From NCBI RefSeq assembly GCF_036417845.1, contig NC_089981.1:38818668-38882667 (forward strand): a stretch of 64,000 bases of DNA. The letters run 5' to 3'. The notes beneath the pieces were generated by a model that was given only the letters and a program-made list of their open reading frames with translations, had not been told where the DNA came from and did no database searches. Position 1 is the first letter of the stretch, and each line of letters opens with the position of its first letter. Source of the DNA: Apteryx mantelli (taxonomy: Eukaryota > Chordata > Aves > Apterygiformes > Apterygidae). Below are positions 49,701-60,217 of this stretch, in pieces. The translations under genes were made by a program, and so were the position numbers.

Positions 49701-52700
49701 CTAATTCCTGTATTTCAGAGTAAATTGCTGTGTAATTCTCAATGGGCCTTTGGAATAGGCTAACCTAACCTGTGAATCTGGGAAAGGAATTGCTGAACAG
49801 ATTCAATAATGAGGCCTGTTCTGCAGCTGCATAGCTCTCTAGTGCTGGCAATTTCTCTCTTGCCTGTGTGCATGAAAAAAAAGAACAAAAGTCAGTACTC
49901 TTTCCCATAGGTCAGAAATAATCATCAGGAAAAATTGGGTTCTATCCATCTGAGTAATATTGGTGATAGGAACTGTTTGTAATGTATTTTAATAAATAAA
50001 GCTTTCTTACAGATAACTATAGTTTTTAAACCTAATCCTTAAGGTCTTCCCTTCAAGGGTACCTGTGACTGTGCTAGTGTTAAGGTCTTGACCCAGCTAA
50101 AATAAATGAGAAATATTGGAGTGTTGTTGATAGTATAGGTTTTTGGATTGTTTTGGGATTTTTTTTTGGATTGTTTAGGGCAAAACCTTGATGTTGACCT
50201 AAAATGAATAATTATATAATTCCATAGTCAGACTGATTTAAAATGTAGCAGAGTGTTGTTATACTAAGGAATTACGAGGGTCTGAATTACAGATTTTGAA
50301 GAAGTTCTAAAAAGAGGTATGTTGGTATATTTGATATATTAATGAAATACAGAAAGGAACTTTCTCTGTTCTAGTGCCACACAAAGAAAACAACATGCTT
50401 ACCCTTACCTACCTCAATTCAGTAAAACAAAAGGAGGATCACATAAAACCACATAAAGCTTAGGCTTTTCAGATCTTCATGTCTTCTGGAAATTTAATAG
50501 GGGAAAGGGAAGAAGAAAAGGAGATGGGAGCCTTTTCTGTCACATTTAGCAGTTATTGTACTGCAGAACACCTGCAAAATGAGCAAGAGTCTGAGTGGAT
50601 CAGTCAGGAAAAAAAGGAATATTTTATATTGCTTTTGAGTTAAGACAGTGTCCTATTATTGACATCCTTGTTCTGTTACCTGACAGTTACTTCAGCCTTT
50701 ATGCTCAGTAACATTTTGCTTTCATGATTGCTGTGCGTGTTTCCTCCCAGCACCTGTATAAAAAGAACATGTAATACCATCTTTTTTCCCCTCTCTGAGT
50801 TACTTACAGTTTCTAGATACCTTGTGTCATCAAATTAATTCAGCTTGGTCCAGCTGGTCCAGTTGCAAGATAAGCAACTTTTCATTGCGAAAGGCTTAAG
50901 CTGGGGGCAGTTGTTGGAAGGGTGCTGTTGTGCAGCCGCAGGTGCCAACTTCCCAAAACAAAGGGGTCAGATGCTAGGGCCTGCGGTGCCACGCGGGGCT
51001 GATGCTTGTGTTGAGTCAGGAAAGGTGTTTGCCACAGAATACAGCCTTTCAATCTGGACACGGCTACGTACAACGGATCATAGGTTCTTCTCTTTCTGCC
51101 TCTGACAGGAATGATATGCATTTAAGCAACAGCCTCAAATCTTAGATTAAAGTGGAAAATTGCAAGTTTCTCTGGCTGGTGTTCAGTTTTGGCTCTGGAC
51201 AAGAAAAACCCTTCTTTTTGCTATGTTACGTAGCAACCCTCAAGGCTTTAGCATTGATTCCAGTTCTAGGAACTAGAGAGTATCTCTGGGAGCATATGTT
51301 AGCCCTAGATTAATAAAATACTGGAAAATGTTATCTGTGAGTATGGTAGGATGTACTTTCAGGTGTGTAATTGCATATCCTCTTGTCAGTGACAGCGTGT
51401 CGTAACTGCACCTCAGGTTGCTATGTTTGGGCTCGTGTTCCAGCAAGAGACTCAAGCAGGAGATTGCGGGGCAGGGATGCACTGAGCAGGGGGAGCTCTT
51501 TCTTGATGCAGAGGCACTGCTTCATGTTGTGATGCCATCTTGCAAGTGAGGAGAAAGTACAGAGAGTAGACATGTAATGTCAATTTATGAAGAAGGTCAG
51601 GGTGCCTCCTTAAAACACTGTCAGTGGGAAAATCTAGCTGGAGTTGTATTTGGTCGCAATCTAGTATCAGCTAAAACAGATCTGTAACTATGTGCCTAAG
51701 TACCAGGCTGTGTATTTTATCTGGAACTAATCTTTATTTTAAATTTTGCATGACACCAACAATATTCCATCTATATCTTTCTTGTTTTCATCTGTGTCAT
51801 TTGATGTACAAATCCAGAGTGTAAAACAGCCTCTATAAAATATAGTCATTGCTGTCAGGCTTTCTTGGCGCTCCCCTTGCTTAGGCTGTATTGATAACAT
51901 GGTTGACACTCTTGTAAAGACTTCTCAAGTGAGTAGCAATTTACATGGTAGTTAGCTTCAACACAGAGAACGGAAGTGATACGTGTCTGTAACGATGCTT
52001 GTCCTCAAACTACTTGATGCAGTGTTTTCTCTTAACTACAGAACTATATAGAACTGATACCTGTTTTTGATCTTTCCAATTTCTGTTAGTCAGCTGTTGG
52101 ACATGAATATCAATCCAAGCTTTCTAAACACTGCTCCCAAGTGGATTCAGTGAAAGGGTTTGGAGGCAAGTTTGGAGTACAAACAGATAGAGTTGACCAG
52201 GTAAGCAGTTTCTTCTCATACTGCAGTTTCGCGTAGTAGTTGTGTTTATCAATTTGTACATACAACTGAAAAATTCCAATACCTAAAAATGCTATTGCTG
52301 TCTGTTCTTAATGCTGTGTTTGAAGTTTAGCAGTAAGTTGTCATTGACTGTTATGGAGACAAATTTCTGTTTAAATCAAAACAGAAAAAGCCTCTCATGG
52401 GAAACTAGGGAAAGAAATCCTGTTTTCCAAAGAGATGTTAAAATATGTCCTGTAACCAGGCAATGTTCTTCACTGAGGTTAAAATCAACATGAATGCTAC
52501 AGAAGGAAGGTTTGGGGGATGGTTTGTCTTGTATTGCAACATGAACTACTGCATGGAAATGCTGAATTTCTGTTGTACTTGGTTGCTGAACCTGGCAAGA
52601 CTGCAGTATGTTGCTAGAACAATTTGCTTTGGCAAGGGATGACAAAAACTGAAATTATCATGCAAATGAATACAGCCTGTAGGTCTTAAGTAGGCATTTA

Positions 52701-55700
52701 TGCTCCAGATCAAGAAGGTCAGAGCAGTACTGTAGGATCTTTTCCTTTCATGCTGTTTGTCCACTGAAGTGCCAGCAGCTTTTTCTGCTGATGTCTAACT
52801 CTTTGTCATGGGTACATTCTTATTTCTCTTCCAGTCAGCTGTTGGGTTTGAATATCAAGGGAAAACCGAGAAGCATGCCTCTCAAAAAGGTGAACTAATC
52901 ACATCTGTAGATGCATGTTTTTTATAAGTGTTAGAATAAGTCTCTATTCTTACAGCGTCTGTAAAGGACCTAACACAATGAGGCCCCAATCCAATGTTGT
53001 CCATGAATCAAATGTTGAGGGATTTGGGTGGAAGAAAAGGTGGAGGAATGAATTTCAAGGCAATTTCATGAGTTGATGAGGTTTTAATAAAAGGAAATGG
53101 CCTGTCATTGAGACTGACTCTTCTTGAAGAAGTGAGGTTCAAGGACATTTTAGAGGGATGGGGAATTGTTCTTTGCTGCGTTGCACCCTATTGATTTAAG
53201 AGGAAACATCGTGAACTATAGGACTGTCACCCATCTTATTTTCCATGTTTAAAATTAGACTTAATTTTGTGTGCTCAAGATTGGTATTTCAGTTCTGAAA
53301 TAATAGGATATGATATTTCTATTTAAAGCTTTTTCATTTCATTTTTATTGTGCTTTACTCTGAACACAGACTACTCAAGTGGTTTTGGTGGAAAATACGG
53401 AGTACAGGCTGACAGGGTGGACAAGAGTGCAGTGGGATTTGATTACCAGGGTAAAACTGAGAAACATGAGTCGCAGAAGGGTGAGTGGACATACATCGTG
53501 ATGGGTTTCTGTTCTGATTTGGTAGGCATTCATGACAGGCAGTGTTGTAAAATATTCAGTTTTTTAAGCTGTTGCACTCCTAAAACTGCTGAAAATTAAT
53601 ACTGAATAAAATTTATGTTGCTGAAAACTTCTACTTCTGAAAAAGAACCTAAAACATAGGTTCTAACCAATTCTAAGTGATAATCAAGCTGCTGTTACCT
53701 TGGAGGCAGGGCATGCAGGTTTGTCCAGAGTTTTTTGTGAGTTTTTTTGAGAAGTTGTAGCTTGAAATACTGAGACCACAGCAGAGAATTGTTTCTAAAA
53801 GAATCAACTGTCAGTAGAATAAAGCATTTATCAGTTAGAGTAGTGTTTAGAGATAATACTGTGCTGCTAATCAGGTTTCCAGGCATATCTGATCAAAAAA
53901 TTGAGTGCTTTATTGAAAAATTTTGACATTTTTGCCATCTGTTTTCTGTTTATCTCAAAGAAATATTTGCACTCTAGAAATGTTAGAGAGAAGAGGGGGC
54001 TGTTTATTTAAAAGCATCCAGGCTGTTGCTGACACAGTTTTTGAAGTTCACTTTGCTATTAGTGTCTTAAGAATTTTATCAAGGAATCAAGTTACAGAAT
54101 TGCTGATACCACCCAGTAGCTGAACTACATATGATGCCATTTTACTTTCCATGCTAAGAGGATGTAATTTAAAGAATTTATAACTTCAGTGTCAGGAACC
54201 AAGATTGACCAAGGATGTCAATGCTTTTTTTAATGCATAATTTAATGTTAGCAGATATGGTTAACAAAGTTTTCCAGGATAATGTTTTGTTGTTGAACAC
54301 TTATAAACAAAAATCTTTACTCTTATCTCTAGATTATTCCAAAGGCTTTGGTGGGAAATATGGTGTTGACAAGGACAAAGTGGACAAAAGTGCTGTTGGC
54401 TTTGAATATCAAGGCAAAACGGAAAAACATGAATCACAGAAAGGTTTTTATTATCTTATTTAAGAATACTGGTTCAAATCAATCACCCTTTCAAACAATA
54501 CTTTGTTTTGTTAAATGTGTGTTTGCCCTTTGTGTAAGTAGATTTTTGTTTCCCTTAAATGAAAAGGAAGGCATTGTAAACTGTCCCTGACTTTCTCAGT
54601 CTGATTTCCAAGGGACCTTATGTTCCTATAGGTGGTACTGAAATAAATGTGTAACTGCACAGATCTACAGTCTTCAGAGGCAGTATGAAGACCTTTATTA
54701 TTTATATATCTGCATTGCGCGTATATGTAGATGTGCACATATTGTAAGATTTGGCTTTAGATGGAAAATGCATCAAATTCTTCAGGTATCTGAATATTAT
54801 TGAGTCTGTATGCTGTAATCTACACTGGATTTGAGATGTTTTCCTGTATTGTGGTCCTAAAGTTACTGGATAGGTGTCCTTCTATTTGTTGAGGTAGTTT
54901 AGCAGGAGCATAAAGACTGAAACTTATTAATGACAGGGCAGCTTATCCAATAACAGATCTGCCCTGTTGCTGTTTTTTCTAAATACTGATTACAATCATA
55001 AACTGCAGTAATGTTTTCTGGAATTTTATGCACACAGATTATGTGAAGGGGTTTGGAGGCAAGTTTGGTGTGCAGACAGACAGACAAGACAAATGTGCGC
55101 TTGGCTGGGATCACCAGGAGAAAGTGCAGCTACATGAATCCCAGAAAGGTATTTTGGTTTGAGATTCTTGGCCATTCTTTTTAACTTTGGTTGTTTAGAC
55201 TGTTCTTTTCCCTGTGTGAAACCTCATCTCCCTTGTATCTTTGGCTACACTCTTACAGTGGCTAACATATATTTCCTTTTTCTTTGTCTGAACTGTTACC
55301 GTGTATTGGTTGTACTGGTGTCTTCAAAGCAGCTTTAACAAATCTGATATTAAGTCACTGAAAGTTCTGACTTAGCAATAACCGGAGCAGCCTTATGAGT
55401 CTGCAGGTAACCTAGATTATTTTTCCTTTTTCAGCTGATTTGTGCAAACCACAAATTACCAAAATCTTCATAAAACTTTCCATGAGGCTGTTAACAAATA
55501 ATCTTCCTTTTTGGGTTTCAATCATGTATACCCCTACTTCCATGCAGGGGAAATCTAATGTTTAATGTTTAATGCTGTCCTTTCTCACTGTCTGTATGAT
55601 ACTTATTCCCATGAAAGAGTGACAAGCAGAAGATAAGGTCCAAAGCAACCATTTCTTCCCTGCTCCCACGCATCCTCACTTTTAATTTAAAGAAATTAAA

Positions 55701-58700
55701 TTAAATAATTTTTATTAAATTAAATTAAATTAAATCAATTACAATTGATTCCCAGAATATTTTTCTGTTGGATGCTCCAGCAGGTTTTACTGTGAGAGAT
55801 TACCTGAAGTCCTGTTTTTGGTGCCCTCATTTTATGCTGTAGGTTAAAAAGACTTTTCTAAAGCAGCAGTAGTGAATGATTGTGGCTCTTAGCTAAGAGT
55901 TTTTTTCTGCAGCAGAATAGCAGCAGGAATATTCCTTCTTTTTTTAAACCATGCTGTATATGAATATCTGAAGGCTAGTATCTATGGACCCTATCTAAAT
56001 ACCTCTTAAGAATTCAAACTGTATTGTACATGTACAATATTAAACATGCTGATGAAGGAAGCTCATTTCATTTGTAATTGTTGATCCTCTTGTATCTTGT
56101 TTTGTTTTGGTAAATATTTTACATATGTGTGTTCATAATGTTGATAAAATGCAAGTGCACTATGTAGCATGAATGAAAAATGCTGAGAAGTGCTGTTTTT
56201 CTGAGACTTCAGAATGGTCTTCCTATGTCTGATACATCATGTTGACCTCTTCCTAATCTCAAGTGGAAGCTTCTTCTGAATTTACACTTACAAAAGTTTA
56301 TTGAAATTTCTTTCATCATCCCAAATTATTGGTAATTCAGAAATGTTGCAAAGATTGCTTTGAGTGTCTCTGACTAAACTTCTTTATTTTCCTCCCTTCA
56401 TTTTATTTTATTACATGTGGCTTTTTCAGACTATAAGAGTGGTTTCGGAGGGAAATTTGGTGTACAGAGAGAAAGGCAGGACCCATCTGCTGTGGGGTTT
56501 GAATACAAGGAGAAACTAGCCAAGCATGAATCTCAACAAGGCACCGTTTTCACTTGTTTCTTTCTTAACAGTGCAGCCACTTCTCACACAGTCTTAAATA
56601 GTTGTCTAAGTAGATTGATGCTAGTAATGTGCAGACACTTTCTTGCGCTTCTATTCCTACATTATTTAGCAGTGTTCTTCTGTTTTATTTTTAAAATGAG
56701 TTACATAAAGCAAGCCTGTATTCAGGAAACAGATATCCAATGTTTAGTTAACAGCTCTACAACATTATGCATTTAGTTAATAGCTATACATACAATGTGA
56801 TAATAAAAACATAATTATTAGTATGATGTTAATGACATTGTGTTTACCAGTTTTAAAGTCTTAATGTGAAACTTTGCCTGGATAAACTGGTGGAAAAATA
56901 TTCAAATAAGGACCATGCGTGTAACCACTAACAAGCAGTGGATTATGGCAGGGTCATTTTAAAGCAATTGTAGTCTTTAAAACAAGAAATAGGGAATGTT
57001 TGTGGTTCTTGGGTGAGCAAATACTGTTATAATGCTCTCTTTATTCATTGTGAAATAGTTGGGGTACAAACCATGAATTCCTGGTTTTCCGTTATCTTAA
57101 AGTGAGAAGTCTGGATCAGGAAAATGTAAGTGTAGTATATTTATTCTGGCTGAAAATACATACAAAGCTGAAGAAAATGAGGTTGTTCATTCTGATAGTC
57201 AATATTTTTCTGTGCGATAGTGAAACAAATTCAAACTTCCAGAGTGTCAGATGTGCCTTAGCAAAACCCAAGTACAAACACTAAAATAGCTGACTAGTCG
57301 ACCCAAGTGATTTTGGGGCTGAGAGAAAAAGGAGCAATTGTAATTGTTTTCCAGGGACGTGTATGAAAGCCTTTCCATCTACAAAGTCTAAGCTTGTGTT
57401 CCTGCAGATAGTTCAACAGCTCACTGCCACCAGAAGGAGGTGTTTTTCCAGCCACACACTCTTGCTTTCTCCATTGCACTGTCTCTGGTGCTTGTCAGAC
57501 ATTTCTCTGAGTAAATTTCCAACTCACTATAAACAGCAGAAAGCTGATCTTCTTAGGGTATTTCTGTGCCACTAGTGAATTAAACTAGTTCTGGAGCATA
57601 GCAAGTGCTAGAGTCAGCATTAGGTGAGAGTAAGAGTGTGCAGCAAAGAGATGGTACAGAACGGCAGGGCCATCCCATTTCCATGGTGGTGAGTTGTTGC
57701 AAGATCATGCTGTCTTGGGGAATTGGCCCTTTTAGTATGCAGAGCAGGAGTTACTAATGACTTTCATGTTCATCAGTTGGGTATCATGATTAAATCCCCT
57801 GGAACAAGAAATTTGTTGTATTTCCTGCCATTCATAGAATGTATCAAGTTAAGGAGAAAAAACACCTCTGTGGTCACCGAAGACTGGATATCACTGCTTT
57901 GAGGAAAGCAAAGTGGCTTAGGTTACATGACTATTACAGAGGGCTAAGATTTGGTGCTGTGAAAGGCTGTGTTACAGAAGTGATGCATTAGAAGGGCTCA
58001 TCCCTTACTCTTTGCTTGAAACCTCGTCAGTCCTCAGCTTAATGTTTACTCAAAGAATGCATGTGGCCTACAACCCCTCTCATCTGCTGGTGTACCTGAA
58101 GGCTCTTGCAGTTATGTATCCTTTCTGCATCAAAAAACAAGTTGCATTTTCTTTGGCGGCTGTCACTGTGTCTTTGCATGCAGCTGAAATGGCTATTTGC
58201 ATTTGAAATGGCTATTTGCATTTGGCAGAAAAGTGGACAACAAATTCCCTATTCTGACCATTTTATCCTGCTTTTAGATTATTCAAAAGGATTTGGTGGG
58301 AAGTATGGTGTACAGAAAGATCGGATGGATAAGGTAAGTAGCTTAAAAGAGCCATGACTTCAATAGCCTGTAGGGATACGAAATAGCGTGGTTAGATTTA
58401 CAGTATTCATCTCTCTATTTCTGGATATTTCTCCAGTCTATCAGTAAAGTCTTTCTGTGCTTCTCTAAGTCTTTCTACAAAAGCAAGGGTGTATGATACC
58501 AATTTATACACACATGTATGTATGTATGCATGGTATGGAAAGCTGAAGCATCAAACTGAAAGGACAGCAAAAATTACACAAAAGAATAAGAAAATCCCTT
58601 AATTCCAGGATGTCAGTCATGTCTTCTAACAACTGGCTAGTGCCTTATCTTATGCATTGAGGATATCCTCTGAGTAGGCTGCTTAAAATAGGTGCCCATT

Positions 58701-60217
58701 ATCTTCCAGCTTTGCCCACTTTAGTTAGAAGTTCTCTTCTCTTCTCTTCTCTTTAAGAGAATTTGTTTTACTATCCTACAGCAGTAAAAGACAGAACAGC
58801 TGATACCCCCTTTCTATCTCTCTGTTTTTTAATTTAAAAATCTAGAAGATGAAGAGGTCCACATGGAAATTTATTCACTGAATTATCCCTCTCAGCTGTA
58901 TGTAAGTCATTTAAAAGTGAGAAATTAGAAGAGTTTGAAAGTCTGTAGCATTCTTTTTTGGTGGCTTCAGACTCAAAGACCCTTCATTAAAAAAAAAAAA
59001 CAAAAAACCTCTTATTTTGAATACTGTCCTCAAAATACTTCCTCTGTTTTAACAGTCTGTTTATTTAAGAGAGCTGGATGCTTTTACCTTGGTAGAAATC
59101 CTGCACCACATGGATTAGAAACAAACAGCTACACAATAAATGTTTAGGAGGTTGCCTCATTTTCAGTTCTTACAAGTCATCTGTTCATAAACTGCTTTTT
59201 TTTTTTAATTAAGAGGAGTTTAATGTGTCCATGAAGATTAACTCTAAATAGTTTGAAAATTCTGACTCTGAATAGTTAGAACTAATTACTCCTTAAGTTT
59301 TGATTCTTCCTGATTTTTGTTCTGGTGTTGTGAAAAAAGCCATAGAGGTAGTATCACAGTAAAATAAGTCACAGATTGATGCTGTCTGAATGTCTTCATG
59401 AATTTGTGATAAAAGAGCTTGGGGTTTTTTTTTGTTTCCTTACTGATAGAATGCAGCAACTTTTGAAGATATTGAGAAACCAACATCAACTTACCAGAAG
59501 ACCAAGCCAATAGAAGCTGGTAAGCCATTGTCCCAAAATTGTTTCTCTGGAGGTGATATTACGCAGAAGCCCAAGGTACAACTGTTGGTGTAGCAATGAG
59601 GAGTAAGGATCATCTAAAGGGAACCTCTGTATTTGCAGGTCTCTAGCAATCTCTGCTCCTCTTTTCCTTTTCCCTTTAGAGGTTTTTTGCTTGTTTGGTT
59701 TTGTTTTCTTACCCTGAGGAACATATGAGTTGAGGGAAGAGTAAAGAGCAAGAGAGAGTGGGGAATAGACTGAGTGAGGGAGTAGAGTGTTAGAGACTAA
59801 ACCATGAAAGAAAGGAAGGAGGAGTGAGGAATGCTGCAGAGGTTTTTAAATAAAAGAGGAATGTGGCTTACAAGAAGTTTGGGGTCAGGACAGCAGGGGT
59901 GAGGGAGAAAGAGGGATAGAAGGAGTTTCCTGAATGTGCTGTGAGCTCACACAGCAGAAATTGCAGAAACATATTCCATCCTAGTGGGAATTTATACCAT
60001 AAACTAATTCCAGGCTACCATTATGCACAACCTTAAACAAAAACACCTGATTTTTTTTAATGTTACAGTCACTAATAAAACAAGCAGCATCCGAGCTAAC
60101 TTTGAAAACCTAGCCAAGGAAAAAGAGCAGGAAGACCGAAGGAAGGCAGAAGCTGAAAGAGCACAAAGAATGGCTAGGGAGAAACAAGAACAGGAGGAGG
60201 CACGAAGGAAACTAGAG
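46638..60217 (+). CDS. CTTN: CTTN (cortactin), spliced CDS, 3'-partial
   Basis: Twelve exons join in frame into 391 codons. Order: acidic N-terminus with the Arp2/3-binding DDW (residues 19-21), repeats R1-R6 of 37 residues plus a half repeat (F-actin binding), then the helical segment ending ARRKLE. Cortactin binds F-actin and Arp2/3, stabilises branched actin in lamellipodia and invadopodia, and is a Src substrate. The proline-rich, tyrosine-phosphorylated and SH3 parts (about 160 residues in the family) are downstream of 64000. Residues such as [16 protein letters not shown] and [14 protein letters not shown] resemble chicken cortactin as I remember it more than the human protein. Full 6.5-repeat form is encoded. 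HCLS1 (HS1), the paralogue, has only 3.5 repeats and is excluded. Confidence 0.96.
47161..47234 (+). CDS. CTTN: CTTN exon ([13 protein letters not shown])
   Basis: 74 nt, phase 0 in, 2 out, acceptor TTCGCAG, donor GTAAAG. Reads [20 protein letters not shown] then QEHI. Confidence 0.97.
47235..48585 (+). other. CTTN: CTTN intron, 1.35 kb
   Basis: Contains a 144-codon open frame on the minus strand (47267-47701) that I do not recognise and that lacks coding support. Otherwise AT-rich. Confidence 0.6.
48586..48715 (+). CDS. CTTN: CTTN exon, start of repeat 1
   Basis: 130 nt, acceptor TTAAAG, donor GTAAGT. Reads [40 protein letters not shown] and [19 protein letters not shown] is the first half of repeat 1. 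Confidence 0.98.
48716..52089 (+). other. CTTN: CTTN intron, 3.37 kb
   Basis: Holds the hairpin-forming inverted repeat at 49509-49539. No exon, RNA gene or transposon recognised. Confidence 0.65.
49509..49539. repeat. 12-bp inverted repeat, 7-nt loop
   Basis: TAAAATCAGCCA at 49509-49520 and its exact reverse complement at 49528-49539, with the loop TTAGCCA. Confidence 0.9.
52090..52200 (+). CDS. CTTN: CTTN exon, repeats 1-2
   Basis: 37 codons, phase 0, acceptor TGTTAG, donor GTAAGC. Reads [37 protein letters not shown]. It ends repeat 1 and begins repeat 2. Confidence 0.98.
52835..52889 (+). CDS. CTTN: CTTN exon, end of repeat 2
   Basis: 55 nt, phase 0 in, 1 out, acceptor CTTCCAG, donor GTGAAC. 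Reads [18 protein letters not shown]. It resets the phase so that following repeats fit one exon each. Confidence 0.98.
53370..53480 (+). CDS. CTTN: CTTN exon, repeat 3
   Basis: 111 nt, phase 1-1, acceptor ACACAG, donor GTGAGT. Reads [37 protein letters not shown]: one whole repeat. Confidence 0.98.
54333..54443 (+). CDS. CTTN: CTTN exon, repeat 4
   Basis: 111 nt, phase 1-1, acceptor TCTCTAG. Reads [37 protein letters not shown]. Repeat 4 is known to be central for F-actin binding. The donor GTTTTT is poor at positions +3 to +6. Confidence 0.98.
55038..55148 (+). CDS. CTTN: CTTN exon, repeat 5
   Basis: 111 nt, phase 1-1, acceptor CACACAG, donor GTATTT. Reads [37 protein letters not shown]. 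The [10 protein letters not shown] variant is typical of repeat 5. Confidence 0.98.
55149..56429 (+). other. CTTN: CTTN intron, 1.28 kb, with ATTAA microsatellite
   Basis: Contains an impure (ATTAA)n run at about 55694-55736. Nothing else recognised. Confidence 0.75.
56430..56540 (+). CDS. CTTN: CTTN exon, repeat 6 (GC donor)
   Basis: 111 nt, phase 1-1, acceptor TTTTCAG. Reads [37 protein letters not shown]. The only donor keeping frame is CAAG/GCACCG, a GC rather than GT splice site. This repeat is the one skipped in human SV1 cortactin, so the exon is likely alternative here too. Confidence 0.95.
56541..58277 (+). other. CTTN: CTTN intron with GC 5' end, 1.74 kb
   Basis: Starts GCACCG and ends TTTTAG. 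Holds the 19-bp tandem duplication at 58185-58222. No other element recognised. Confidence 0.7.
58185..58222. repeat. 19-bp tandem duplication
   Basis: TGAAATGGCTATTTGCATT occurs twice head to tail (58185-58203, 58204-58222), 55 bases before the next exon. Each copy contains ATTTGCAT, the reverse complement of the octamer ATGCAAAT. Confidence 0.95.
58278..58333 (+). CDS. CTTN: CTTN exon, half repeat 7
   Basis: 56 nt, phase 1 in, 0 out, acceptor TTTTAG, donor GTAAGT. Reads [19 protein letters not shown], the closing half repeat. Confidence 0.98.
58334..59449 (+). other. CTTN: CTTN intron, 1.12 kb
   Basis: Holds small simple repeats: (GTAT)n near 58513-58528 and (TCTCT)n near 58732-58752. Confidence 0.7.
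59450..59519 (+). CDS. CTTN: CTTN exon ([17 protein letters not shown])
   Basis: 70 nt, phase 0 in, 1 out, acceptor TGATAG, donor GTAAGC. Reads [20 protein letters not shown] then IEA, the link from the repeats to the helical segment. Confidence 0.95.
60069..60217 (+). CDS. CTTN: CTTN exon, helical segment
   Basis: 149 nt, phase 1 in, 0 out, acceptor TTACAG, donor GTCAGT. Reads [40 protein letters not shown] and [10 protein letters not shown], the charged alpha-helical segment before the proline-rich region. It is the last CTTN exon in the window. Confidence 0.97.

Noticed and set aside
59520..59576. Possible 57-nt extension of the CTTN exon to a downstream GTACAA donor
   Set aside because: Open reading continues, but the extended exon would end in phase 0 while the next exon needs phase 1, giving a frameshift. 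The first donor GTAAGC is strong.
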